Of a DNA stretch of 64,000 nt, positions 49,050-59,370 are shown piece after piece. The notes beneath the pieces were generated by a model. The model had not been told where the DNA came from. It was given only the letters and a program-made list of their open reading frames with translations, and searched no databases. This DNA comes from Mermis nigrescens (lineage: Eukaryota > Nematoda > Enoplea > Mermithida > Mermithidae): positions 124,001 to 188,000 of the forward strand of contig JAVLUZ010000329.1 in assembly GCA_036768485.1 (NCBI GenBank), written 5' to 3'. The translations under genes were made by a program, and so were the position numbers. Each line of letters begins with the position of its first letter. Positions within the stretch are counted from its first letter, which is position 1.

Positions 49050-49214
49050 ATGGAATGCAAAATGTTTTGTGAAATGGACAATAATTTTTTGCGTGCAACA
49101 CTGATACAGCTGCTTGCAGCTAAGGGTAATCATGGATCATCTAAAGGCCCATTCATACTTCGGCCGGTTCCGTCCGGTTTGGTGTCGGAATGCAAAAAAT
49201 TGACAAAACCGCTG
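49050..49214 (+). CDS. Candidate coding start upstream of the gap
   Basis: ATG at 49050 opens a frame of about 55 codons (MECKMFCEMDNNFLRATLIQ onward) until it runs into the family-A element. A possible donor (AAGG|GTAATC) is at about 49121. The 5' side is where the hAT 46989-48951 inserted. I recognise no family; it may be chance. Confidence 0.25.
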
Positions 49215-49218
49215 CGGC

Positions 49219-49341
49219 CACACATGGGCGTGGGGGGTTTGGGGAGGTATGCATCCCCCCCAGAAGTTGAAATACCCCCCCCCCAGAAATCAAAATACCC
49301 CCCCAGAAAATTTTTTTTGCTTTTTTAGCAATTTTTTGATG
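49219..49341 (-). mobile_element. Family-A MITE cut by the scaffold gap
   Basis: Reverse-oriented family-A end (CACACATGGGCGTGGGG) with the TTTTTTTGCTTTTTTAGCAA region; the remaining half is lost in the N run. Because this element is repeated many times in the genome, it is a likely cause of a contig break or mis-join here. Confidence 0.85.
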
Positions 49342-49441
49342 NNNNNNNNNNNNNNNNNNNNNNNNNNNNNNNNNNNNNNNNNNNNNNNNNNNNNNNNNNN
49401 NNNNNNNNNNNNNNNNNNNNNNNNNNNNNNNNNNNNNNNNN
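49342..49441. other. Assembly gap, exactly 100 N
   Basis: One hundred Ns, the conventional placeholder for a gap of unknown length. Left edge: inside a repeated element. Right edge: inside a TRMT61A coding exon. Confidence 0.99.
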
Positions 49442-49777
49442 ACGCAGAGAACTTGCGAGAAATTGCGCGAACACGGTTTTAGCGAAATTCTCACGATGGA
49501 ATGCATACCAAAACAATACAAAGTAGTGGACTTGTCCAATTGTGGACAGCGTGGCAAGGGTTTACCCGTTGCAACCAAGCGGTGTAAAGTGTCGCGAGAA
49601 CAATGCGTTTCCTCGGAAAATTCCGAAAACCAAGTGAATTCGGCAGAATATGATCCTAAAACGGGCCAAACAAAATGCAACGATGAGTCATCTTATTTGA
49701 GTTTTGTTCCGGACCCTTCACAGCAGCCGACGCATACAGGATATTTGACATTTGCGACTTTTTTACCAAGAAATTGA
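49442..49777 (+). CDS. TRMT61A: tRNA m1A58 methyltransferase catalytic subunit, C-terminal exon (5' cut by gap)
   Basis: In-frame from the first base after the gap to a stop at 49775-49777. It begins TQRTCEKLREHGFSEILTME, matching [20 protein letters not shown] of the human protein, then CIPKQYKVVDL, a variable linker, and ends THTGYLTFATFLPRN, matching the invariant C-terminal HTGYLTFAT. So this is the last exon of TRMT61A. It is on the opposite strand to exons 1-3 and 34-38 kb away; the expected bridging residues (RFCxFSPCIEQ) fall in the gap. It is either the same gene across a mis-oriented join or a second copy. Confidence 0.92.
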   Translation, partial: TQRTCEKLREHGFSEILTMECIPKQYKVVDLSNCGQRGKGLPVATKRCKVSREQCVSSENSENQVNSAEYDPKTGQTKCNDESSYLSFVPDPSQQPTHTGYLTFATFLPRN

Positions 49778-49779
49778 TG

Positions 49780-50755
49780 AATTCGACTAATTAATGCATG
49801 ATTCTTTTTTGGACTTATTAGATCTGCGTATTAAAATGGAATTTAACTCGTCTCATTTTGATAAGCTACTCGTACATGTGTAAGCTACGTACATTTGAGT
49901 GTCACTGTGATTGCTACCATACATGCACACGGTTAAAAGTTCTGGAGGGGGCAAACAGAGTTTCCCTGCGGAAGGGGTAAAGGATTAATTTTTACGGCTA
50001 ATTATGTCGCTAAAATGATGAGTTTATGTTGATTTTTTAGATATTTTTGTCATTCCTTACCCCTCATCACAACCCATAGAATGCTTTAATTTGTTGTATT
50101 TTACTGTTTATGAAAATTAATGATTGAGTTTGCAGGAAAACAAATGATATGTATGATGGAATGACTTGGACTATCAGATAAGCACAACATAATGGACAAA
50201 AAGTGTCAATGAATGAATGGACTGAGTATTACTCGTAAAATACTTCAGATTATTCTGCTAAGCATCGTTTGACGCTCTTTTATAATTATAACAATAGGTT
50301 TTGGTCCGCGAATGGCCTGGGGGTATGCTTTCCAAAAAGTTGTGGTAGGGGGATACCTTCCCATACCCCCAGTGCGCGTATGTGCTTGCTACTTGTTATC
50401 CCCAGGCACGCAGCTGTGGGAGGATATGGAGGGGACTAGTCTAGTCCCCCCAATTTTGGAGTACGGGTATTTGCTGCAAGGGTGACCTTAATAAAAAAAC
50501 TGAAAATTCTTGACCGCATTTTAAAGATTGCCAGAATAGATTTTAGCATACTCTTACCCCTGAATTTTGTGGTGCTTCGCGCCGGGTTGTTTTTATATAA
50601 CATTTATCTTGAACAGCTGAAGTTCGAGCAGGACTTGGTGAATATGTCAAAAAATTTTGGGGCTCTGCACAGAATTATACATTTTCCGTATTGTTTTTCT
50701 TTGCAGTTAGTACCATTGAGTACAAGACAGGTTAAACAAGGGTCAAGCTTGGACG
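49780..50755. other. 3' flank of TRMT61A, fragments of repeats
   Basis: 50300-50400 has inverted GGGGGTATG/CATACCCCC repeats, 50403-50470 starts like family C (CAGGCACGCAGCTG), and 50567 carries a GGTGCTTCGCGCC hairpin. No further exon recognised. Confidence 0.55.
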
Positions 50756-51080
50756 TAATCAGACATGAAACAGGGGGATGGGGGATCCCCCACCCAAAGT
50801 TGGTCGATCCCATCCCCCTAAATCAGAAAATTTTTGATCCACTCCCCATCCGATTTTTGGAAAAACTTGTGATTTTTGGCCTTCTTTATGTAAGTGCGGT
50901 GCACATACACGCTCATCGAACTCTTGCGCTTTCCCGTCAGCATGTTTCGCTGTTCGGATGTGCTTTCCCGTCAGCTCATTTTGCTGTTCAGATGGGCTTT
51001 CCTGTCAGCTTGTTTCGCTGTTCGGATGTGCTTTGCTGTCAGCTCAATTCGCTGTTCGGATGGATAAGCTGTTTATAGCT

Positions 51081-51134
51081 TTTGCGCTTTAACCCGTCGA
51101 GATGACGTTTCATCTCCGGATTAGATAGCGCAAA
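51081..51134. other. Conserved stem-loop (TTTGCGCT...AGCGCAAA)
   Basis: An outer 8-bp stem TTTGCGCT/AGCGCAAA encloses ACCCGTC and an inner 7-bp hairpin GAGATGA-CGTT-TCATCTC. The same arrangement recurs at 53942-53993, with the outer TTGCGC/GCGCAA stem kept and the inner hairpin shortened by a base change. This suggests selection on, or functional descent of, a folded transcript. Confidence 0.6.
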
Positions 51135-51154
51135 TTTTTAGGCAATTGAGTACT

Positions 51155-51214
51155 GGTTCGGCTCGCGAAAGCGACCGAACACTGCGCAGCGGCGCGTCCT
51201 CGGACCTGCCTAGT
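51155..51214 (+). ncRNA. Candidate structured RNA, copy 1 (GNRA hairpin)
   Basis: GTTCGG-C-TCGC-GAAA-GCGA-CCGAAC: a ten-pair stem with one bulge and a GAAA tetraloop, followed by a second possible hairpin (GTCC-TC-GGAC, inside ACT...AGT). It is homologous to 58194-58252. It is proposed as an RNA domain of a transposable element or SINE; no known family was recognised. The strand is inferred from the GNRA loop. Confidence 0.45.
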
Positions 51215-51344
51215 TTATAGGCTTCTTCTCAATTCCATTTAGGTCTTTTTGGCCAAAGATTTGAGGTCATTTACTCCCCCTTCTAAAAATCCCCGTCACC
51301 CCCCTCCCAAAATTTCGAGTTGCTGTTACATGTATGGATGTATG

Positions 51345-51845
51345 TAATGTTAAGAAATCATTCGTGAAACCACTTTATTATACTACTTATTTTTGGATAT
51401 GACCGAATTCAAATTTAATTTTTTGAAAATTGCAACCAAATTTTTCTTCTCCAATGTTTAGAGCTTGCTGAGAAACGCTCAAAAACCCATTATTTTTGCC
51501 TGTTTACTAGCAGTTGATGAGATATCTGACTTTGAAATTTTATCCCCCACCTTAATTCAGAAGGGCAGCTATGTGTCTCTTTATCCCGCCGTACATTAGA
51601 GAGCGGAACGAAGTTTACGGAGTGGTAGGTACGTGTATGTGTTGAAATCAGACATGCATGTGGGTGAAGGGCATACGTGGGCAGCAAAAAAATTCTGGTG
51701 GGGGGTTAAGGCTTAAAAGTTTGATGCAATGTCATGTCACTATGTGGTTAGGAATATTCATACTTAACTCGATATGGGTAGGTAGGTACTGTACAATACT
51801 GCCCGGCACTTTTTAATATTTTAGTACTTTTTACTAAACACTATT
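51345..51845. other. No gene; repeat fragments
   Basis: 51430-51545 resembles family-D interior (TTTAGAGCTTGCTGAGAAAC). 51670-51710 is a family-A end (CATACGTGGGCAGCAAAAAA). Otherwise unique. Confidence 0.5.
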
Positions 51846-51851
51846 GTAGGT

Positions 51852-51983
51852 CAGGCACGTAGCTGGACATCCTATTTTGGGGGGACCAACACTAATTTTG
51901 GGGGGTCTAAACCAGAAATAGCACAAAATAACGTGTGAAAAAACCTATTTTTCCGTTTTTTCTCCCCCACAGCTACGTGCCTG
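51852..51983. mobile_element. Family-C MITE, shortest clean copy, exact TSD
   Basis: 132 bp, termini CAGGCACGTAGCTG on both ends inverted, flanked by perfect ttgtaggt (51844-51851, 51984-51991). Confidence 0.95.
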
Positions 51984-52297
51984 TTGTAGGTCAATAAGCG
52001 TAAAATTTGATGCAGCGTAGTGAATGTGCAGAACGAATTTTCGGCTACCATATGCTGTAATGGAAGCGCATTTTGTTTTTGTTTCGTATCCAACCTGATA
52101 AATGACCTATATTTCAATTCGGAGTGATTATCTAAAGCGCACAAAACAAATATTAAATACGAATATAAAGAGCATAACATTAATTCCTCGGTTCCGTTTT
52201 CCGCACTAACATGAATGCGCAGATTTCAGCATTTTTATATGCGATCAACATAAAATGTAATTAAATAAGATAAATACGGTATTTGATGACGCGCTCT

Positions 52298-52461
52298 TTA
52301 CAACTTATTGTTTTGTCTGCCTCGCTTTCGTTTGGTTATGCAGTTGGTGTCCGTGTCGTTGCATTTTTCTCCCTTTTCACGACGGACTTTCGGCGTAACA
52401 TTCAGCGGGCCTGGACTTGCAGAGGAATCGTCCGTTTTGCACTTACTGCCCTGACATTTTT
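52298..52461 (-). CDS. Pleiotrophin/midkine-like protein, last exon
   Basis: The acceptor is tttttttcag before 52461 (pyrimidine-rich), then two bases complete a codon, and 53 codons follow to the stop at 52300-52298. The peptide has two cysteine pairs (CQGSKC; CNDTDTNC), a linker (SSASPGPLNVTPK) and a strongly basic C-terminus (TKRKRGRQNNKL), as in heparin-binding growth factors. Its phase (needs one base) matches the donor of the exon at 63018-62884, so both may belong to one minus-strand gene with a transposon-filled intron of about 10 kb, although other exons may lie between. Confidence 0.6.
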
Positions 52462-52694
52462 CTGAAAAAAACAAATGTTTCAATATATACATGTGTACAA
52501 AAGCGAATTCAGATGTCAGTGCGGAAGTAACCTAAGCAACATAAAAAACCTGTTCTTCAAATTCGATCGAAGTTTAAAAAAGTTATAGTTATGGTAACAA
52601 GCTGTTTTTTGAAGTTTCGACATTAGGCTCTATCCCATTTTGAGAATAGAAAGTCATAAAAATTGTTTTAAAATAAATTTGAGCGACTTCTAGC

Positions 52695-52839
52695 CATACA
52701 TGGGCGTGGGGGTATAAACGTACCGCAGAAGTTGAAAACCCCTGCAGATTACTGTAGACCCCCAGAATTCTATTTTTAGTAACTTTTTTGGTAATTTTTG
52801 GCGATTCCATCCCCAGAAATTTCTTGCTGCCCATGTATG
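52695..52839 (-). mobile_element. Family-A MITE, short copy
   Basis: CATACATGGGCGTGGGGG to TTGCTGCCCATGTATG, 145 bp, reverse orientation. No convincing target duplication. Confidence 0.75.
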
Positions 52840-52844
52840 CCTCA

Positions 52845-54020
52845 GCTATATTTATAAGTGCTTTCCCATATGTACATACACACACATCGAACTCAGGCGC
52901 TGATATGTATTCTTCATAGCGATTCTCCATCCGTCCCGATTCTCTGACTGTCCCGATTCTCCGACCGTCCAGATTCTCCGCCTAATGCTAAGAGAGGTTA
53001 TTTTAAGATTCGCGAAAATCTCTTTTCTCCGACCGTCCTGATTCTCCGACCATCCCGATTCTCCGACCGTCCCGATTCTCCGACTTTTCCCGATTCTCCG
53101 ACTACAGATTCAAATATGACAGGTGGCATGAACCACATGTCAATCAACTGCTGAATAGCGGTTGTACGTACATGTAATAAAGGACTTATTTAGAGATTGA
53201 ATTATTATGTAATTTTACGGATTTTTTTCCATAACGTATTATTTTTGTCATTCAGTAAAATTGAGAGCGATATTCTATAGCTGCAAATCTAATGTGACAA
53301 AGTGTTTTTTGTCTGACATTACAATTATTCGTTAAATTTTAATTAAAGAAGTGAGTTTATCTCCTAATTAATGCAGTTACATACCTTTGTACGTCAAATG
53401 TCTTGAAAACGACGCTACATATTTTTGTCTAGTTTGCATTTTCCATTTTTTTGTTTCTATTTTATAAGTCAGAGCAGAGTATCATCGTATTCGTTACGCT
53501 GCTTAATCGAATAAATAGGTATCCATGTACAAGTGGTCGATTGAATAAGTATATATGTATATATGTACATATCTGTGCGCAAAACACATCTATGCATCTT
53601 ATGTACATGCGTGGAATGCATTCATGGGTACTGCATTATAAATCGTGCAATGCAGTCGTAGTCAAAACTTGTCAAATCTTACCATGGTCGGAGAATCGGG
53701 ATGGATGGAGAATCGGGACGGTCGGAGAAACGAGATTCTCGCGAAATTAAAAATAACCTCTTTTAGCATTAGGTGGAGAATCGGGACGGTCGGAGAATCG
53801 GGACAATCTTTCCGACAGCTCGTTTTTGCTATTCCGGATGTATCTTTTCCGTCAGCTCATTTTCGCTCTTCGGATGGGCTACGTTTAACTTTCCCGGCTG
53901 CTCGTTTTCGCAGTTCGAATGGGATATTTATAGCTTTCGCCTTGCGCTGTCACCCGTCAAGATGATGTTTCATCTCCGGATTAAATGGCGCAATTTTTTG
54001 GGTACTTGAGCACTATCTAA
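52845..54020. repeat. Second copy of the structured element, split by a foldback
   Basis: 52850-52915 (TATAAGTGC, ACATACACACACATCGAACTC) matches the start of the insertion at about 50890; 53805-54015 matches its tandem part and the TTGCGC stem-loop. Between them lies the 17-bp-repeat foldback. Confidence 0.7.
52921..53804. mobile_element. Foldback with 17-bp repeats (GGAGAATCGGGACGGTC)
   Basis: Both ends are arrays of the 17-mer GGAGAATCGGGACGGTC in inverse orientation (52921-53100, 53690-53804), each array split by the same spacer (AATAACCTCTTTTAGCATTA on the right, its inverse on the left). The unique centre of about 590 bp is non-coding. The 17-mer shares CGGGACGGT with the unit of the element at 55986. 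Confidence 0.85.
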
Positions 54021-54103
54021 ACTTTAGTATGTAGCATTATTTTCAACTTTAAGCGATGAATTTTTTCTCTGCTTGAAAAAACATTCACCAGTTATCTGTT
54101 GTA

Positions 54104-54348
54104 CAGCACCGAAATTTGTGGGGAGAGTGAAAAATTTTCAAAGGTAAAAAGATGGTCTTGAAAGTGGTCGTATGGTGAAAAAAACACCATTTTTCGACGC
54201 TTCTCATCGAGCACTATCCAATGGCATAAAAAATCGCTAAAAAGCAAAAAAAATTTCAAAAATTGAATTCTGGGGGTATTTTGATTTCTCGGAGGGGGTA
54301 TTCCAACTTCTGGGGAGGTGCATACCTCCCCCCCCACGCCCACGTGTG
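54104..54348 (+). mobile_element. Family-A MITE, 5' end truncated
   Basis: CAGCACCGAAATTTGTGGGG to ACGCCCACGTGTG with the full family core. The first nine bases of the element are missing. Confidence 0.8.
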
Positions 54349-54397
54349 GTTGTATCCGGTCCCTGAACAAAATCTAATAGCACCGCGCACTGCTAAA

Positions 54398-55156
54398 ATG
54401 TCAATCAATAAAGGAGGAGTGAAATTAACAAATATTAATTGTAAAATACAAGCGATGAGCTTAATTTTGCTGTTAAGATACAGAACATTTCACTTTGCCG
54501 ACCACGAAATTTTTCTTCATTTTTATCGACAGTGTCAGGACATGTCTTTAAGAATGGTTAAAAGAAGTAAAATTCCGCATCTGTACAAAATAATTAGAAT
54601 AGCTGAAATCAAAAGCCGAATCCTATACGTCGATGAGACTGAAATTTCTGTAAACGGCAAAAGATATCCTCGATCGAAAATTTCTACTAAAATAATATAT
54701 GCAGAACTCCTTGATAATCTACCTGGGGGTAAGAATGCTTCCCTTTATTGGTCGAAAAAACTAGGCTATGACCTCTCATTAGTTGACGATTATCTTCGCT
54801 TTCAAAAATGCAAATTTGGGGATGGGTCATCTTGTAATATTCATATTGCTATTATACACCGTTTTCTTTACACCCGGTCAAAACCATTTCACTTGAAAGC
54901 TTCATTAAGCAACTCGTGCAAATTTTGTGAAACTTTGGGGCTAAATATTAAAGAATCTGTTTATCACTGTATATTGGAATGTCCAAGAATTGTTCCATTC
55001 TGGATTAAATTACAAACGTTAGCCTCTATGGTAGACCATTCGATTACAGTGAATTTAAATAAAATTTGTTTTCGGCTAATCGCTGAAGGAAAAAATCATG
55101 GGATTATTTTAAATTTAATCATCCAAATCGCACAAAAAATGGAAATGGCTTACTAA
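54398..55156 (+). pseudogene. LINE ORF2 C-terminal fragment with CCHC finger
   Basis: An uninterrupted frame of 252 codons from ATG 54398 to stop. It reads as the region after the reverse transcriptase of a LINE: LRYRTFHFADHEIFLHFYRQ, then RYPRSKISTKIIYAELLDN, a cysteine finger CKFC-x(11)-H-x4-C (SCKFCETLGL..., YHCILECP) and FWIKLQTLASM. The RT itself is absent, so this is a 5'-truncated insertion; the open frame suggests it is fairly young. It starts right at the family-A end. It lies within the presumed pleiotrophin-like gene intron. Confidence 0.7.
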
Positions 55157-55159
55157 CAT

Positions 55160-55975
55160 TTCTTTCGAGAAAAAGAATGTTCTTGAAAATGTTTGGGACG
55201 TTTTCAAAATATAGTTTCTTAGGCAGATGCTCAGACTTCATCATCTCTTGAATTTCGAGCTTTTTGAATTACATTTTCTTAATAGCGGAGTAGTTACAAT
55301 ATCTAGATATAAGCAGAAACATTTCCTAGACTTTTAGGCATTAGTAAAGGATGCCGTTTATTTACCTTCCTAGATTAATACTTCCTTTTTACTGTCGCTT
55401 AGTTGATTACGGATCTGGTTTGCCTGTTTTCTGTGTTTTTTCGCAATAATCGCGTGTACTGTTTATTCTTTGCGGGTAAGATGCATTCCGATTGAGTTTT
55501 CCACACGTATTTCGCGAATCTCTCATTTCGTTCAGGCCTATTCTATTCTCTAAAAGTGTTCTAGACAGAAAAATTAACTGAAACAAATTTAAAAATTTTA
55601 AGCAAGCTAGATTTTAAAATACTATTTACGAATGAAATATCATTGAAGATTCAAAAGAATAACACTGGAATAAATCATAAGGGCGCTTACACTACGTTAA
55701 ACGCGATCTCGAGTGATTTTGTGCGGAACCTCTAGTGGTCACAAAATCAAGTTTCTGAAATTTTCTTCTTATTTCCTAAAGTCGAGGCAAAGCCGAAAAG
55801 TCGAACAGCCTAATTTCTTCTAAAAATAAACAAATTTTGGTCCGAATTCTAGCAATTAAAAATCTGTTTTCTTCCTTTTGCCCAAGGTCCCCTTTTGGGT
55901 GTCTTGCATGTGCTCGCCTAAATATTGCCTTTGCAGCGTACGTGCCTTATGTTTTTTTAGCTTTTTCAGGTAGGT
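55160..55975. other. LINE 3' flank and unique sequence
   Basis: The first few hundred bases probably include the LINE 3' UTR. No other pattern seen. Confidence 0.45.
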
Positions 55976-55985
55976 ATTACTCGAG

Positions 55986-57435
55986 GGTCCCGTCTCGCTA
56001 GACCAACCGTCCCGCTTGACCTACCGTCCCGCTAGACCCACCACGTGCATAATGAGGTGTCCCGCTAGACCCACCATTTTGCGACCGTCCCGCTAGACCC
56101 ACCAGAGAAGAAAATTATGTACGCTTATAAGCAAAAACAGAAACGCTTGCAAAGTGTATCCATTCAAGTATATATGTTTGGTCAAATATATAAATAATTA
56201 ATTAAAAAATAATTTCATTCAATTAACTACCTAATCAATTAAATTTAATTGATAAATAAATAAATTTTGTTTATTATTGCATGAAATTGTGTATATTACA
56301 AATTATAATATGCAAAGAAGATATGTGCGTGCGTGCGTGCATGTGTGTGTGGAAATAGTAAGTAACCAGCCATGTCCGATTATTTTTTAAGAATAAATTT
56401 TTATTTTTCATGTCAAGGAATACACTCTTGAACACATTTTAGAGTGCATTTTTTGCTTTTTATCGTTGTGGTATCGTACTCTTTGTATCCTCCGATCAGG
56501 GAATTTTCGCATACTAAGTAGGCACACAGATTGAAGCGGCATTCCAATAACAGTACAGATATGCACATATGAATATGATTAAAAGCATGTAGGCATTTCA
56601 CAAAGACGGCTCAACAATAATCGGGCCGAACGAATGTTGCAAATTTTGCAAAATAAAATCGAAAATGTTAATTAGGTCATTGTCAATAATCTGTTTTTAA
56701 AAATAGGTTTAAGGAGGGCTACTGTCCATGTGCTCAGTTTATTTCGTCGCTTCAAAGACTATATAAAAATTTTGATTTCGAATTGAGCCATGAATTTCGG
56801 TGGCGCTAATTTCGTTTTAACTCGTTACATGAAGTCAGCTATCTTAGTGAAGCTGATAATAACGAAACTTTATGTTTTTCAAAAAAATCGCAGAAACGTT
56901 TAAGCGACGATTCGGTTAGTGAATATTATGAGTGCAGGAATTGCTTGACAAACGCTCAAGGGGATGAAACGAAAAAACCTTGTTACGGTTTGCGACGGCC
57001 ATAATGTCATATTCGATTGAATTACCTCTTGTAATTATATATGCAATTGCACATTTATGAAAACAAACTAACCGCTTGTTATTGACTGTCGCACACCTCA
57101 AACTCGCTTTTAAATTAATGATTACAAAAAATTTTGCAGAATTCACTTAAGCGTTTCGATAACTATTTTTCATTTCACATGTTATATGTTTGTGTTAATT
57201 TTTTCGGGTGGGTCTTCCGAGACAGTGGGACTAGCGGGACAGTCGCAAAATGGTGGGTCTAGTGGGACACCTCATTATGCACGTGGAGGGTCTAGCGAGA
57301 CTTCCGGTGGGTCTAGCGGGACGAAAAAGTGGGTCTAGTGGGACAATGGGTCTAGCGGGACGGTGGGTCTAGCGGGACGGTGGGTCTAGCGGGACGGTGG
57401 GTCTAGCGGGACGGTGGGTCAAGCGGGTCACAATC
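55986..57435. mobile_element. Foldback with 17-bp repeats (GGTGGGTCTAGCGGGAC), 9-bp TSD
   Basis: 1450 bp flanked by exact ttactcgag (55977-55985, 57436-57444). The left end has about six and the right end about eleven units of GGTGGGTCTAGCGGGAC in opposite orientation, including a matched spacer (CACCTCATTATGCACGTGG and inverse). The centre of about 1.1 kb is AT-rich and non-coding. The 9-bp duplication points to a Mutator-like foldback. Confidence 0.92.
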
Positions 57436-57444
57436 TTACTCGAG

Positions 57445-58190
57445 CAGTCTTGATCTCAAAAGCAAAATATGCCGGTACGCTGGAATTTTAGGCATTGGAA
57501 CAATAGTACCATCAGGTTCACGTCGACTAATAAACTAAGGGCTACTCGAACAGTTGAAAGAAATGCAAAAATATTTAGGGTTTCTCTTTCTTATATTCGT
57601 TTTTTACTTTTTCGACTCACATTCTATTATACAACGTGATAATAGGTAATAATCGAAACAGCTGAATTTTACGAAATTCTGTAACTTATATAAACTAATT
57701 TGCTTGCTTCTTATGACTAAATTTATTACATTCTATATTTGTGATCCTCGTCTTATCGTCATAATCATACTAAATCGATCAACTTTTAGAATCACCCCAT
57801 TCGAAAAATCCGTACACAATTTTTATTGATATTTGAGATCAGAGCTTTGTTATTATATTATTGTTCGTTTCAAATTTTAAAAAGGGACGTAAATACAAGA
57901 ACAAATCTCCGAAATATCATAATTTTCATTCAAAAGTAATACGATTTTTCATATTTAATGAAGCGCAAAAGCTAACTAATAAATCTTAAATTCTTAGAGT
58001 ACTAATGCTATACTCTTTGAAAAGGTTAAATTCCAAAATGATGATTCTCTACTAGTAAGAAGTTATTTGCCCGTTTAAAATTTATTTTGTAGCACATTTA
58101 ACACTTTGATGTACTGACGAGTGACGATGTGTGTGTGGACCACGGTCCGTCGCGCGCGTTACAATAAAACGTTTAGGGGGAAAAAAGAAA
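57445..58190. other. AT-rich, nothing recognised
   Basis: No coding, tandem or terminal-repeat signal. Confidence 0.5.
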
Positions 58191-58193
58191 AAA

Positions 58194-58252
58194 GTTCGGT
58201 TTGCGAAAGCAACCGAACACTGGCCAGCGACGGGTCTTCGGACCTGCCCAGT
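58194..58252 (+). ncRNA. Candidate structured RNA, copy 2 (GNRA and UUCG hairpins)
   Basis: GTTCGG-T-TTGC-GAAA-GCAA-CCGAAC, then ACTGG...GGTC-TTCG-GACC...CCAGT. Relative to copy 1 (51155-51214) the second pair of the inner stem changed from C-G to T-A on both sides, and the loop GAAA is unchanged. The second hairpin here has a C(TTCG)G loop. Homology continues about 25 bp downstream. Confidence 0.5.
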
Positions 58253-58879
58253 TTTTGGACTTCTCGATTATATCTTCATGGGTTTAAGACATGATCTACA
58301 TGTCCGTAACCAAGCCTAAAATTGTGTGTAGCTCCAACTTGTAATAGTATATTACTGATGTATTTTTTCTATACTCCTAGATTGTCGGTGACAGAAGCGC
58401 GTTTTCTGGTTCCAGACATCTTACTGATCTTCAGATCTTACGAAAATAAATGATCAACTTGATAATAGATAAAAAAACTTTTTCACAAATCAGTAGAAAA
58501 TCTAGTATTTTGTTGCTTGACTATAATCGCTTGGTCCTTTTTTGGTCTCAAGAAAGTTAAGTATTTATTGGAAGGATTTTTTAAAATAAATCTTACTTTT
58601 GTTTTTATCGTTGCAACCGCCGTCTTTGCATCCTGAAAAATGTAATTAAGACTTAATTCTTATTATCTGACCAACGTTTAAGATAGTCATAGCATTCGAA
58701 AAAAATAGTCTTAAAAAATGTACAACGACACGAGGATACCGTATGAAAAAAGTTGAATATACCTGTACATCTACATTTATTTGCTCGTATGAAAGAACAT
58801 GAGAACGAAGTGCAACGTTACATATGTAATTTTAAATTTATTGTATTTTCAATGGAGAACGCGCTTATAACAACTCGAC

Positions 58880-59370
58880 CAAGCGCAGATTAAGAGGGAG
58901 CGATCGCTCCCCCTGTCGTCAAAAAATAGTTGGGCGCAATAGAGAATAATGTGCAATTTTTGATGATTTTAGCCATTTTTTATCACGATTTTTAAAATTT
59001 TTCTAGCACGCGCCGGGCAGTACTTACTAATAAATTTACTGAGTTTTTTGGCGCTCTTAAAACTTCATTTTCACGTCAGAAGAGTATTTTATGTACAACA
59101 AGGATTTTTTAATTCTTACGATTATTTCTCGAATATTTTTCGGTGCTTTGCGCCGATTTTTGAACTGATTCTGGGCGTTTTTCGTAAAAACTTCCAAAAA
59201 TTTATAACTTTTCGGATCACAAATTCTCATGTCTATCAAAAGATGGCAAAAAACCGATACTTTAAGCATAATGAATGGATGTTTTGGACAATTTCTGACA
59301 CTATTAGGAAAATTTGGGATCCGCCATCTGAACACTACATATCTAAATAATCTACACGCATTCGTCAAAA
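58880..59370. mobile_element. Family-G element, third copy
   Basis: Begins GCGCAGATTAAGAGGGAGCG with the palindrome GAGCGATCGCTC, parallel to AGAGGCGGATTTAAGGGGGC at 27404. It includes a GGTGCTTTGCGCC hairpin at about 59138. The right end is unclear. Confidence 0.6.

Larger units (their letters stand above)
50760..51340. repeat. Family-H repeat split by a structured element
   Basis: 50760-50890 and about 51240-51335 are two halves of the GGGGGAT-rich family-H repeat (compare 10170-10420, where TTTTTGGCCAAAAATTGAGGTC follows directly). The insertion (about 50890-51240) begins near CTTTATGTAAGTGC, has about four tandem units of about 35 bp (GCTGTTCGGATGTGCTTTCC, GTCAGCTCATTT), then two conserved hairpin regions. 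Confidence 0.75.

Noticed and set aside
50905..51060. Similarity of GGATGTGCTTTCC units to a hammerhead ribozyme arm
   Set aside because: The obligatory core (CUGANGA ... GAAA) is not present in either strand; the units form a plain tandem repeat.
54263..54397. N-terminal extension of the LINE C-terminal frame
   Set aside because: It is family-A MITE sequence read through by chance.
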